NCBI GenBank assembly: GCA_030141605.1
Contig: JAQGDQ010000238.1
Location: 124,001-188,000 of the forward strand
Length of the DNA: 64,000 nucleotides
DNA from: Tubiluchus corallicola
Lineage: Eukaryota > Priapulida > Priapulimorpha > Priapulimorphida > Tubiluchidae
Direction of reading: 5' to 3'
The notes under the pieces are model-generated. The model saw only the letters and a list, made by a program, of their open reading frames with translations. It did not search any database and was not told the DNA's origin. Position 1 is the first letter of the stretch; every line of letters begins with the position of its first letter. Of this stretch, positions 52,001-64,000 are shown piece by piece. The position numbers and the translations under genes were made by a program.

Positions 52001-53281
52001 CAACATTGTCATCCGTATCGCTGGTGTCACATAGGGCGTTTCTTCTCTTGTTCTTGGTCGTCTGACTTGGTTTTCTTGGCAACATAAAATCAGGCTTCCG
52101 AGGGTTCAAGCCTGAAATATAAAGAAATCTGAGTTATAACAATATTTACGATTCTACTCATGACACCTCTACAAATTAATTTGAAGCTACACAATCCACA
52201 CATTGTCATATAAACTTTTGATTTGCAACTTGCATTTACTGGCAGCACCAGTGCTGCGCGGCTTGACTATATTGTACATTTTCTATGTCATTTTTAATCT
52301 TATAAACAGGTAGATGCGCTGTTTGCAAGCTTGTATTTAGCACTTAATGCGTGGCTAAACAATTTTCATTGTTCTAGGGTGACTGTGATTTAGCCTATCA
52401 TCAGAATAATCCTCTGAAACAACATGAGTTACTAAACCGAGAAGGCAACTCCTGGCAATTGCCCATCCATTTCTGAGAAATGGTCAACTTTACTTAACTG
52501 TCATAGCCAAAAAACGCCATCACCAATCAACCATTCCTCACTCTCTCAAGCAAACATTTCTACAAGGTGTATACAACGAACATACCTTTTCCAAAAAATG
52601 TATACTAAACAATGAAACCTGTTTAAAACAGGTGAGTAAAATGGTTGTAAAAGTAAACCTTTGATTACTAACAATGGCTAATAGATTCAGTCTGTTAGAC
52701 TGGTCAAAGACTGGTCAATCTGTTAGACTGGTAAAATGGGTCAAAGAACCTTCATCCCAAAGTGATTTATTAAACAGCACTTGCTGTTATTGAAACAGGG
52801 TTCCCACAAAATTTTAAAATAAGTTTTCCTGACTTTTCCCTGACCAATTACTAATTTTCCATGACCAAGATAAGTAGAAATTGCATTACCAGTATACATA
52901 TTCATACATTTTTGTGTATGGACATTCATCAGAAATCGAAACTGGGAGCCTGCTATAGCAAAATTTTATTTGAACACGAATAGCTGAAAAATATGTTTGG
53001 AAAGATATCGGTGCACGGTAACTATTTCTGTAATCCTTTCCAATTTCCCTGACTTTTCCATGACATTCCAGGATAGCCTGTAATTTCCAAGATTTTCCCT
53101 GACTGTGGGAACCCTGTTGAGACTTACCTAGTGAAACCATCATGTCATAATTCTCCTTGATGCTTCTAAATCGAAGCTTCTCTAAATCGCAAAAGGTATC
53201 AAACTCGTCTCCGAAATACATCCGCAAATCGTCATCATTTTCCACCTCTTCATCAGGTGCAGCAAGCTCAACGGCATCCAT
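42313..53281 (-). CDS. PRDM9: PRDM9-type histone methyltransferase / zinc-finger protein (nine exons, spliced)
   Basis: Known role of the family: PRDM9 binds DNA through a C2H2 array in meiotic prophase nuclei, trimethylates H3K4 and H3K36 and so places recombination hotspots. Seen here, in order: KRAB-like box (residues about 22-51), acidic linkers, SSXRD ([11 protein letters not shown] ... DDDDFLY), a C-X2-C-X7-C-X2-H knuckle, a PR/SET domain ([30 protein letters not shown]), one isolated finger, then eight tandem fingers. By-eye alignment keeps the three tyrosines needed for catalysis in mammals (human Y276, Y341, Y357). Exons: 53281-53128, 52111-about 51860 or 51890, 50271-50116, 49003-48584, 48456-48380, 48209 (or 48227)-47922, 47486-47228, 45443-45348 and 43052-42313. 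All introns are GT-AG and phases agree except at the unsettled exon 2 donor. The predicted product is about 800-820 residues, close to the human length of nearly 900. The start is the first ATG of the KRAB exon; a further 5' exon cannot be excluded. Confidence 0.9.
45348..45443 (-). CDS. PRDM9: PRDM9 exon 8: isolated first C2H2 zinc finger
   Basis: A 96-bp exon with acceptor TTTACCTGTAG and donor ACAG/GTAATA, phase 1 to phase 1, open throughout. It encodes [10 protein letters not shown] then [12 protein letters not shown], a C-X2-C-X12-H-X4-H finger. Vertebrate PRDM9 has a single separate finger with the same spacing (CPSC ... HVERNH) just after the SET domain, so position and spacing both fit. 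It is separated from the SET exon by an intron carrying a repeat-expanded MITE. Confidence 0.85.
45527..46850. mobile_element. MITE-like element with internal 94-bp minisatellite
   Basis: Ends are CAGTGGAACC on the left and, read inward from the right, CAGTGGGCGG, each flanked by TA. That is the pattern of Tc1/mariner/pogo-type elements with TA target duplication. No transposase frame is visible. Most of the interior is a tandem array. It lies in the intron between PRDM9 exons 7 and 8. Confidence 0.6.
45931..46842. repeat. 94-bp minisatellite, about 9.7 copies
   Basis: The phrase ATTACGCCATTTATAGGG recurs at 45931, 46025, 46119, 46213, 46307, 46401, 46495, 46589, 46683 and 46777, an exact 94-bp period. 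Copies differ by single bases (GCC/ACC/ATC; GAAAATT/GAATATT). The last copy runs into the right end of the host element. Confidence 0.95.
46971..47039. repeat. CT-rich tract
   Basis: Irregular (CT)n, CCTT and CCCT phrases in the intron between PRDM9 exons 7 and 8. Confidence 0.85.
47228..47486 (-). CDS. PRDM9: PRDM9 exon 7: C-terminal half of PR/SET
   Basis: Acceptor TTTTATGTTTAG, donor CCTG/GTAAGC, phase 0 to phase 1. It encodes [20 protein letters not shown] then [13 protein letters not shown] and [15 protein letters not shown]. These are nearly the human motifs [25 protein letters not shown] and ELLVWYGDEYGQELG. Tyrosines aligned with human Y341 and Y357 are present, so catalytic activity is expected. 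Confidence 0.92.
47922..48209 (-). CDS. PRDM9: PRDM9 exon 6: N-terminal half of PR/SET
   Basis: Phase 0 to phase 0. Donor is CAG/GTAAAA. The acceptor is after CCAATTCAG (first base 48209) or after AATGAG (first base 48227); both keep phase. It encodes [18 protein letters not shown], then FGPYKGVV and ITGYCWQ, matching human AGLGVWNE, FGPYEG and NGYSWLI. The tyrosine of GYCW aligns with human Y276. The segment before the SET core is about 20-25 residues longer than in human. Confidence 0.88.
48380..48456 (-). CDS. PRDM9: PRDM9 exon 5: pre-SET zinc knuckle
   Basis: This 77-bp exon has acceptor TTTTTTGTAG and donor AAG/GTAAGT, phase 1 to phase 0. It encodes [20 protein letters not shown], giving C-X2-C-X7-C-X2-H with exactly the spacing of the human PRDM9 knuckle (CEMCQNFFIDSCAAHG). 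The Tyr-Cys junction with exon 4 recreates the human LYC. Confidence 0.88.
48584..49003 (-). CDS. PRDM9: PRDM9 exon 4: linker and SSXRD motif
   Basis: The exon runs from acceptor TGTATTTTAG to donor CTAT/GTAAGT, 420 bp, phase 1 to phase 1. The first hundred residues are hydrophilic linker. The end, [17 protein letters not shown] followed by LLDDDDFLY, aligns with the PRDM9 SSXRD segment ([27 protein letters not shown]). In SSX proteins this motif mediates chromatin association. Confidence 0.85.
49162..49350. mobile_element. Short pogo/Tigger-like MITE
   Basis: Imperfect terminal inverted repeats: CAGTCAAAACTCATTATAAT on the left and, from the right end inward, AGTCAAACCTCTTATACCGCC. About 190 bp, non-coding, in the intron between PRDM9 exons 3 and 4. 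The family call is by resemblance of the ends only. Confidence 0.5.
50116..50271 (-). CDS. PRDM9: PRDM9 exon 3: acidic linker
   Basis: The acceptor has a good pyrimidine tract (TTTCTTCCTGGTTGTAG) and the donor is GTCG followed by GTTAGT. The exon is 156 bp, phase 1 to phase 1. The product is strongly acidic ([13 protein letters not shown]) and continues in frame into exon 4 as ENVDTVEEE. I recognise no domain. Membership rests on phase, strand and position between the KRAB and SSXRD exons. Confidence 0.65.
51860..52111 (-). CDS. PRDM9: PRDM9 exon 2: acidic linker (3' end uncertain)
   Basis: The acceptor is ATTTCAG before 52111; joining it to exon 1 gives [17 protein letters not shown], which resembles the human junction ITIGLRATRPAFM. 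A run of D/S/E residues ending [12 protein letters not shown] matches human DSDEEWTPRQ. The donor must be phase 1 to join exon 3. Weak candidates are after 51890 (GTGCAAG) or after 51860 (GTATAAT). Otherwise a small additional exon lies in the 1.6-kb intron. Confidence 0.75.
52796..53116. mobile_element. MITE-like element beside the KRAB exon donor
   Basis: Terminal inverted repeats CAGGGTTCCCACA at the left and, inward from the right, CAGGGTTCCCACAGTCAGGG. The flanks TTGAAA and TTGAGA look like a diverged target duplication. The interior repeats CCTGACTTTTCC-type phrases near both ends. It has no reading frame and sits in PRDM9 intron 1. Confidence 0.6.
53128..53281 (-). CDS. PRDM9: PRDM9 exon 1: KRAB-like domain
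   Basis: Starts at ATG 53281-53279. The acidic leader [18 protein letters not shown] is followed by [20 protein letters not shown] and [13 protein letters not shown]. This matches the KRAB A-box pattern of PRDM9 (I-x-YF-x3-EW ... WEK-x-RYRNVK-x-NY), a protein-interaction module. The exon ends CTAG followed by donor GTAAGTC, phase 1. The reading frame stays open upstream to a TGA at 53336-53338. A possible acceptor after GTGTTAG (near 53306), with a CTAAC branch-like motif, means a 5' exon may exist. A MITE begins 11 bases past the exon end. Confidence 0.85.
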
Positions 53282-53392
53282 GAAAAAGCTTGTCACGTCT
53301 ACTCTAACACTTTCACAGTTAGCAAATGTTGAGAATCAAACACTATTTTCTATCCTAAAAAAGTGTTACAGAGTAAAGCTGAAATACTTTCT

Positions 53393-53487
53393 TATGTGGT
53401 GATGTAACTCATATATATTATAATGTTGAGCTACACAAATATGTGGTGATGTAGCACATATATATTATAATGTTGAGCTAAACAAAT
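53393..53487. repeat. 47-bp tandem duplication
   Basis: The stretch beginning TATGTGGTGATGTA at 53393 is repeated from 53440 with a few differences. It lies just upstream of the first recognised PRDM9 exon, in possible promoter or 5' intron sequence. Confidence 0.8.
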
Positions 53488-55844
53488 ATGTTTTACTTAC
53501 ATTGAAGTTAGTGTTAATTACTGCATAGTACATGCAAGTATTTGAGCATTCACTCTACAACCCTATAAACCATGATCAACAACTAAAGGCTGCAAGTATT
53601 AGTTAGCATCGGTATAAAAGGAACTGAATTTTCATGACGGATGTTTCATGGAAAACTTTGGCTCATTAGACTGAAAGTAACAAAGTCATTATTTTTAGGT
53701 TAGGAAGGGCAGCATGCATCATATGATTCATCACTGTTAATATGACTAATTATTTCTTTGAAAATTATTATGCTGTGAAATTTTACAGAATAAATGAAAT
53801 TTAGGAAAGCATGCTCTTGTCTCAGCTGCTCATAGTAGATGTGTTTTCTTCAATGCTCTTTTGCTAGAAAGACTGTTTTATCAATATTGGCTGTATTACA
53901 CAGTATATGGCCAGATGCACTTAACTGAATAGAGCTGCTGTAAAGCACAGAAAACAAGTTTAGATTTGTAAAATTGAGCTGTGTTGCATTACAAGTGATA
54001 TGTTGTGCAGATAAATTGATAAAATAATAAGACACCATTGCTAAAAAATTGGTTTATAAAAAATCCCCTTCATACTTCAGAAGCTATGAAAAGGCTTCTC
54101 AAGGCCAGTCAAAATTTTTTTAACAGGCAGAAGTATGATTATGAATCTATTTTGCAGTTAAATCAATATGTGTAGAGCACAGAAATTTTGAAAACAAGTA
54201 AAAACTATTTAAATTTGCAAAGATATTAATTTACCAATTTTCATGATCCACTGATGCAAACTTTTGGCAGAGGGTGCTGCATACCCCGTTTTCCAGAAAA
54301 ATTGAGTCAGAGGTTTTGCGTTTCTACTGTTCCGACAAAAAAGACTTTTCCAGTGAACTTGCTTAAAGTGCTGACCTCTGAAAAGTGCTGCCCGGGCAGG
54401 GCTGTCCCTTCCTAACCCATTCACTATACCACTGATCTCATGTACACAATGTACACATTTACAATAAGAACAAAAAAGTCATTTACAATTACTGCAAAAA
54501 AGACCAGTTGTCACTCAAGGCAAAGGACTATCGCACTTTTTACCAACTGACTTCTGTTCAGTTCAAACAGTCTACTAAATTACCTTTGTAATATTTTATG
54601 GAAGATAAATAAATTTTTTTGAATATGAAACAAAATTATAATATAAATAGAAATTTGTTATGTTCATAACAGAATTTGCTAGTAATTAATAGATGGTTCC
54701 TACTGTCTTTGGGTGGTTGAGGTAATGAGATTGCAGTAGACTAGGAGCTATATTCTTCTAAAAATTGGCAAGAACTTTAAGAAAGAAGCCAGAGCGAATG
54801 GATTTGTAAGGAGCTGCACCTAGGAATGCCCAGAGTAGCTTTCATAACTAGTGGCATCGACAAAAGGAGAACCCTTTTCATAAATAGAGCAATAAAAAGT
54901 AACATGCTTTCACTCATTCAGTGAAACAAGATATATTGCAAGCCTGGATTAAATTATCTAATTCTAATTAAGGCAAAATTTGATATTGTTTTTAGTTGAT
55001 ATTTTTAAAATTGTTGTCACTGTTAGTGTACGAAATAGTCTATTTTCCTGGTGTAAAAGCAGACGTTTGCGAAAAGCATGATAGCGACTTACTGCAATAA
55101 AGAACCCTGGGGTAGTCTTTTAAATGAATGCACATCACTTAGACAGTCACAGTGAAATTCCAACATTTGATTTACTAATAGTAATTAAACGTATTTGTGC
55201 GAAACGCACACAATATTTTTAAATATTGTTAAAACATTCTTCAACCTCAGTACAAACTGATTTACCAACCAATTACTAAAGTGCCCGCCCAAGTGATAAA
55301 TATGATGGCTCCTGAACGTCAACTACACTCACGAATAAACATGCCAGTAAATGTAATCCTACAAAATATCTACTTAATACCTACAATTAAATTTGAAAAC
55401 GCACTTTTCTACTTTTCTGCTCTGCAGATGGCTGCGTGCTGCAAGCAGGGACTACTTGCATTGCACAATTTTTTTCTTTTTTTAACTTCGCAATTTAAAT
55501 GACAAAGCAGAGCATTCCTAACATGCAGCTGAACAGCTTTAGTATGGCATTGTATTTATAACATATAGTTATAATTATAATTATTAATAATATAATTAAT
55601 AATCTACATTAATAACTGATATTAATTCGGTACTAATACTCTTACTACTGTTAATAATAGTACTACCGGTAATACAATATTTATATTTTGACCTTCCATT
55701 TGCTCTCTAACCAAATGAATTTAACATATAGTTATAGTAGGATTTTCTTAAAATGCTAACTTAAGTGTTAACCAAAATTCTAAAAATGTGAGAGGAGATG
55801 AGAGAATTCCTAAGGGAAGAAAACGGAAATTGAAAAGCAGAGCA
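53488..55844. other. Region upstream of the PRDM9-like gene
   Basis: AT-rich, with no recognisable exon, CpG-rich patch or core promoter that I can defend. The transcription start of the PRDM9-like gene may lie here or further up. Confidence 0.4.
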
Positions 55845-56040
55845 GCAACAGTAACAACAACAACAATATTTAAACAACAGTAATAACACGCATCACGACC
55901 ATTATTACTGCCATTGCGAACACGAGTGATGCCAATAATGATGATGATGACGACAACAACAATAACACAACCACAAATAGCACTACCGCATCAACCTCAT
56001 AGCAACCGAAACAACAACAATGACAACATAAACAACAAAC
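55845..56040. repeat. Imperfect (CAA)n tract with GAT island
   Basis: ACAACAACAATA and ATGATGATGACGACAACAAC units over about 200 bases. Confidence 0.8.
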
Positions 56041-56457
56041 AGAACTGTAATTCACTACTTTTATTCACCTGTGTAATGGCATACTTTTTACTAACCAAAT
56101 AAGACATTGCAGAGATCTAACGTTTTGTTATTTCTTGTTTTTCTCATGAGTGTTGTTATTATTGCTAATATTGTAGCAGTACTTGCATGTACGCTATATT
56201 TTGCATTATAGAGATTATAATATCATGACTGTTAGTTAGTGTTAAGCTACTGTGTTACATATGCGTCTCCTCATGTTGTGTTTCATGAAGCATCAGGAAG
56301 GAGCGTCAGGGGGGGGGGTCCGGGAAGCAACAATGAAGCGTCAAGAAGTACCAACAAGGTACCAAAGATGTCAAGGCAAAATTAGCAGCAATAAGCTAAA
56401 TAACATCTACACAGGAATGCAAAGAAGCCAACTGGGAATATTTTACCCTGTATGCTA

Positions 56458-56479
56458 ATATATATATATATATATATAA
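56458..56479. repeat. (TA)n
   Basis: About eleven TA units. Confidence 0.9.
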
Positions 56480-56820
56480 TGCGTAAAGTGATATTGGATA
56501 AAGTGTAAAATGAACATGATTTATGTAGAATCGGATTTTCCTTAAATATTAATTTTTACTAGCAAAAGCCCCACATGAAATTTTGCGATTGAATCCACTT
56601 ATAATCAACAATGCACGAACATTCTACCTAGTGTTTGTTTATTTATCTAACGCAAAGCCAGCAGCGGCAGTTAAAATTATAAGGTTATAAGCAGAGTATA
56701 ATGGATGACGTCAGAACAATGGCTTTGCGTCAGAAGTTTTCCAGGAGAAAATTGCCCGAAATGGAACCTCCAATCAATTCACACAGCTCCTCAAGGTGGA
56801 GACGGCCTAAAATACAACCC

Positions 56821-56925
56821 ACACCGTCGAGTACCCCTGTTCTTCCTGTTTCTAAAGAGCCATATAATCTCCTTTCGAGAGTCTCACAAGGCGCCGCTAG
56901 AACGTTTTTTTTACAAGCTGTTTGT
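56821..56925. repeat. Direct duplication, copy 1
   Basis: CCGTCGAGTACCCCTGTTCT through GGCGCCGCTAGAACGTTTTT is repeated with about 20% change at 57090-57186. The copies share TCTAAAGAGCCAT and GCGCCGCTA. The open frames here are not conserved between copies. Confidence 0.75.
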
Positions 56926-57089
56926 CCAAAAGTTTGAAAAAAATCGAGAGTTCGGTCCGGGAAAACGCACTTTGCCGGGCGCCGTGGTCGTCCCACGAAT
57001 TGTAAATACGCCTACTACACCCACCGTTGAATGGACTATATAATCATTGCCGACACCACCTCCGGCCCATTCCCGGCCCACTGCAGCCT

Positions 57090-57186
57090 ACATCGTCGCG
57101 TACCCTTGTTTCTCCTCCTTCTAAAGAGCCATGTATCTCCTTCCAAGATACACACTAAGCGCCGCTAAAATGTTTTATACAAGCCG
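57090..57186. repeat. Direct duplication, copy 2
   Basis: Second, more diverged copy of the unit at 56.8 kb, in the same orientation about 270 bases away. Confidence 0.75.
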
Positions 57187-59069
57187 TTATATATATTATA
57201 ATAGATATTAATATAATAGATAATTCATATATAGACTAGACTTTTGCACATAAACCCATATTTGATCTATAATTCGTTTACTGGACAATGACAGCCGAAC
57301 GCGTTCACTTGGGATTTCAGGGTCTGCTATTTCCGCTTCCTTTTGCTTCCGGTACCGACATACGGACAGGAATTTGGCGACCTGTGAGTTCGATATTTCT
57401 TATTTGCGTTTCTCTGTTCATTGCAAAACTGGAATGGCACCTAAAACGAATGACCTCTTTGACGGCAAACAGACGCGTTACTACTAGACTGTTGCGTCTA
57501 GTATAAAAGTTTCAGTATCAGTTTCATCTTGCATACGAGAGTCCAATGCAAAAAAACTTTGTTTGTTTACGTGTGTTCTGTGTTAATTAGGCGATAACAG
57601 TAAGTCCCACACACCAGCTAAATAAGTCTTCAAGTGTTCACACTGAATTGCGTAATTTCGTACCATACTTTTAAACATTTTTTCTCGTACCTTCGTGTCG
57701 TTTTACCGGCCTTCCTAACCAGGCCCAGCTAAGCCAAATTTTTTCAGCCAGTACAGGTGAAGTATGTATACATGTATTTGTAATTCTACAATTATCAACA
57801 TCAATAAAATAAATGTAAAATATTTAGTTATTTTATGTGTTATCTGATAATTGCTGTAGGTACTAACTGTGTTAACAATTACTACAGAAAGTCTGAATTT
57901 TTACTAAGAAGTAAACCATTACTAAGAAGAACGGTAAGGGAAAATTTCTGCTTCACTGACTTCAAGAACACTTTTCTAGTTGTTTGAATAATTTCGTGTA
58001 TTTTCTGATCTCTGTTGGTGTCTATGCAGATTATAAGACCAACTGAAACAAATGAAGCCTTCTTGGCTGGGAGTAATTTAGCCAGGGTAATTCAAGGTAA
58101 CTGGGAGGTTTAGCGCTACTGTTAGTTCCAAAAGAAACATTTAGACGTAGTTTTCAGCTTTTAGAAACTACAGTGGCCGTTTTGAACTGAATTAAGTTTT
58201 ATTCTGTTTTAACTGCCGGAGCAAGAGTGTAAAAATATCCAAAAGTAACTACGCATGGTATGGATGTGATACTGCTGTTCTTCAATAATACTTGGAACTG
58301 AATACAACTCCATTCATTGTAATTGTACCGCCAAGAGTCCACTGCAGAAAAGGTTTAGGAAGAGCATCCCAATGCTCAAACCTCGCCACAAACAATTAAA
58401 TCTTAATACTGGATTCAAACCAGAAGGGCGTTTCCATCCACAGAATAAATAACAGCAACATCCAACGTAACACTGACACCCCTCAGTGTACAAATGGCGG
58501 TGACACAAACTTTGAAAGTTTAAACTCTGTTTTCAAATACGTGACTGATTACAAAGTGATGTTTGAACTTGTTAAACAGTACTTCGGACTCTATCGCCAT
58601 CATACGGAAAGCGCCACAGCTCCAACTTTAAACTTCTCCGATCTTAAGTCTTCCCTGAGTTCCAAAGAAAATGCCATTTAAGAGTGGAATTAAGGAATTA
58701 AGCAGGTATTATCTTGCGCATTAACGGCTGATTATCCTCCCTTTTGCAGTTAATTATTTGCCTAAACACGCGGCATTTGTGTTTAAATAGGTGTGAAATT
58801 TTAATGAACAGCTGCAGATTGGGCAACATTGCCTAATTAACTCCGATAATAGGGCCAATGAGATCTAAAAGGCGCCAGCTGAGCTTTTGGGCACACAAGA
58901 CCCACACTCACGAGGCCATTTAAAGGCACCTTACGGTTTTCAAATGTCAGAATTTGTGAAATTCTCTGTCCCTCTGGCGACAGTTTACTACGTTCATATC
59001 AAACTGCTCAGCTTATCCAAAGTGGTATTATCTAAAGTGAATTATCATAAACATACACTTAATGGGTTT

Positions 59070-59950
59070 ACGAGCTACGCGGGAACGATTATTCATTACG
59101 ACTATTCTCCCTGCCATCGAGTATGGTAACGTAGTATAGTCAGGATGCAGTGAAAACAGTATACGTTTGTTAGAAAATGTTCAGCTAACTGCTGCTAGAA
59201 TCGCATAACTGGCGCTATGTTTCGATCTTCCCCTGCAAGTATCTTGTCTGATAGCGGCTTCACTAAATTAGTGACACGCTTCCATTATCATCGCCTATGT
59301 CTTTTTTCAAAATAATCAATGACTTAGTGCCCCACTATTTAAGTGCAATTCTGCCGCCAAAGGTAAACGAAGTTACCCCCTATTATATACGCAGTGGTAC
59401 TAAATACAGAAATTTTAATTGCCGTTCTGTTAGCTGTGAAAAATCGTTTTTTATATCGACCATTAACATGTGGAACAACTTACCACAGAACATTCGTGAA
59501 ATTACATCCATTTCACAATTCAAACAAGAGCTCAAATCTCATTTAAGTTTTTCGTTGCGTAAGAAACATTTTTCATTTGGTAAACCTCCAATATCAGTGC
59601 ATCATACGCGCATGAGAATCGGATTTTCTCAGCTAAACTATGACCTTTTCTCTAAAGGCTGTAAAGATAATAACGGTCATCCAATATTGCCGAATTGTAA
59701 CTGTGGATTTCGATTTGAGTCTGTTGAACACTTTTTGTTGCACTGCCCATTGCATCAACTACCTAGGGTAGTTATGTTTAATAAATTAAATGCAATACTT
59801 CTGCCCGAAAACCTTAATATTGCTGTCTTAGGAAATAATGATCTGTTGAAGTTGTTATTATTCGGTAAAGATGAATTTAACTATGTTACTAACTATAAAA
59901 TATTCCAATGTATACATGACTTTATATTATGTACTAAACGCTTCCAGTAG
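59070..59950 (+). pseudogene. LINE reverse-transcriptase C-terminal fossil
   Basis: From 59071 one frame reads ILPAIEYGNVV, a stop in place of Trp, then SGCSENSIRLLENVQLTAAR, the usual thumb motif of CR1/L2/Jockey-like LINEs. A frameshift near 59198 follows. From 59297 a 217-residue open frame reads FFKIINDLVPHYLSAILPP, SFFISTINMWNNLP and NCNCGFRFESVEHFLLHCP, a C-terminal C-X-C ... H-X4-C knuckle. It is broken by a stop and a frameshift, so inactive. It is a different LINE type from the copy at 61-63 kb. Confidence 0.85.
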
Positions 59951-60976
59951 TTTCTATCTGATATAAAATGCATCATTCTTAAATAATCGTACATTAATAT
60001 TTACTAACCGTCATTTTCTACTAATGTCTAATGTATCACTGTAGTAAAACTTTAGTATACTAAAGTATACTACAAACTAAGTATAGTCTATTCTTACTGT
60101 AAATGTTCTTGTCAATAGTGTGTAAAGTCTGTTGTGGTGAGGATCCTAAATCATGTTGTACAAACTGTCTGATCCAATCCTAAATAAATTATGTTTAAAC
60201 TAATGGGTTTAATGCTGTTTCCTTATTTCTTTGGAATTATCTCGCTTTTTATTATCTCGTTTTTTAGAAAAAGTTCAGCACTTTGTTACAAAAAACAAAT
60301 TAAAAGATTGCATACAATATGACGTTAAAACAGATTGCATTTCACACTTTTTAATTATGCTCTTTCTCGCTGCAACTTTTGTTTAATTTTCTCTTTAATA
60401 TTTCAAAGTTGGAGAGCCTACGATCTTTGTTTAGAGTTTTTGTGCCAAGTTGCGCAACAGAAAAACAATTTAATGCAACATTTAAGTAACTACATGTATA
60501 TTGTAATCGTGCCTCAGAAATGAAATGTTTAAAGTAAGGCAAAAATAGCGCACCTCGCGTGGACAAGGGTGTTTCCCGCCATTCCAGGTCTTAGCAACAC
60601 AATGAACGCCACACAATAGAACCATGGCAGAATAATTATCAGCTTAGAGTGGACTAACTTATAGGCTTTTGGCCAGAATGAGTGTACTCCAGCGTAATTT
60701 TGTCACAGATAAGGACAATCTTTGAGTCACACAATGGAAAGAAGATGACGACTGTCGCCTGTTGTGAGGAAGTCATTATTGAAGATTTTGAGGGAACAAT
60801 GTTCAGCTGACATCCGCATTGTTGAAATAATTGCAAGCGTCATATATGTACACGATTTCTGATTTTCTCCAAATGTGCGCAGACATATGTACCTGATTTC
60901 AGATTTTCCCCAGATAGGTATAGATTCTACCTGTAGCGAATTAGCTTCCATTGAAGTGGGATTGGATCACAGAATT

Positions 60977-63215
<2,239 letters not shown>

Positions 63216-63299
<84 letters not shown>
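63216..63299. repeat. (GA)n then (CAGA)n, LINE 5'-side flank
   Basis: About 36 GA units and a short CAGA run, followed by 50 bases of purine-rich decayed repeat. It joins the truncated LINE at GTGTTTAGAGAG. Confidence 0.95.
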
Positions 63300-63300
<1 letters not shown>

Positions 63301-64000
63301 GGTGCAGAGAAAAGGAGATAGAGAGAGAAGGGGAAAAAGAGAAGGAAAGAAGGGAAAGGACGAAAAATCGTATTTCCTTAACAACATTTTCTTAAAAACA
63401 ATTAGCAAGATGTTATAGGAGCCTAAGAGTAGAAAAGTATCCTTTCTCTCCGTCGGTGAAGTGCCTCACTTCACCTCCTGCTTTGCCATTCTTCCCATTA
63501 TCAAGACAGAATTGCTTATAATTGCACCACTGTCTTTGCCTAAATGTTTGGAATCAAGCAACTTGAATGGGAGGGTACGCTCGCATACGAGGCTCTGTCT
63601 TCTAATTCGGCTAATTAACGGCAATTATCCAAAGTCAAACTGAGTTAATGAACTGTTAAAAATATTATAGTCCGTAATTAGCGGTCAGACATCTTCCCTG
63701 CGCACTTAAGTTTCGCAATAAGTCAGGATGTATCAAGCATAGTTATTGCAGTAATTAGTTGTTAATTATGTTTAGGAAATATTTGCCCCAAACAGGGTTC
63801 GCTCAGTAATTGTGATGTTATCTAATGAAAGAAAGTCAGAAAGCAGCTGCATAGTATCATAATTACGCTGGGTTCAACAGAGTTTAACACAAGCGAAGGG
63901 TATAACCCAGGCAACACGACGAAATTGCCCCAATGTTGTCACAATACTTTCTGCAAATATTTTGACAATATGCACATTGTACCAACATTTTTATCAATAT

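Noticed and set aside
56701-57043. Two overlapping frames of 78 and 112 codons as a gene
   Set aside because: They lie in a duplicated non-coding unit whose second copy does not keep the frame.

Overview
This is a window of animal nuclear DNA. It is AT-rich and dominated by long simple-sequence repeats, decayed non-LTR (LINE) retrotransposons, MITE-like inverted-repeat elements and tRNA-derived repeats, with very little coding sequence. The one clear gene is split by GT-AG introns and encodes a KRAB, SSXRD, PR/SET and C2H2 zinc-finger protein, so the organism is a metazoan. The intergenic texture suggests an invertebrate, but I cannot name the phylum.

Region 1-42 kb holds no gene I can identify. 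It contains microsatellites, including a 700-bp chain of related tetranucleotide repeats at 10.3-11.0 kb and an 800-bp chain of related pentanucleotide repeats at 15.6-16.4 kb. It also has a decayed 12-bp-type repeat at 7 kb, two large degenerate inverted repeats at 21.1-21.5 and 30.66-30.91 kb, and LINE reverse-transcriptase fossils at 19.3, 26.8 and 35.2 kb. A dispersed repeat occurs at 18.3 and 32.5 kb, and a SINE-like composite with two tRNA-like parts lies at 39.1-39.5 kb. One possible 3'-terminal exon with a poly(A) signal sits at 5.36-5.46 kb on the minus strand, and a weak exon cluster lies at 24.3-25.1 kb.

Region 42.3-53.3 kb, minus strand, is the main object: a gene with the complete PRDM9 architecture. 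I rebuilt nine exons by hand: KRAB-like exon; acidic linker exons; SSXRD plus the C2-C-H zinc knuckle; PR/SET with the tyrosines expected of an active H3K4/K36 methyltransferase; an isolated first C2H2 finger; and a terminal exon carrying eight tandem fingers. Several finger units are nearly identical in DNA except at codons near or at the DNA-contacting residues, the signature of the fast-evolving array that directs meiotic recombination hotspots in vertebrates. Three MITE-like elements lie in its introns. One of them carries a 94-bp minisatellite, and another abuts the donor site of the KRAB exon.

Region 53.3-64 kb has no further single-copy gene that I recognise. It contains a direct duplication at 56.8/57.1 kb, a frameshifted LINE fossil at 59.07-59.95 kb, and a 5'-truncated but otherwise open LINE (RT with YADD box) at 61.1-63.2 kb, minus strand. 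That LINE is flanked on both sides by (GA)n, as if it had inserted into a GA microsatellite.

No database search was run. Homology statements rest on reading motifs by eye.
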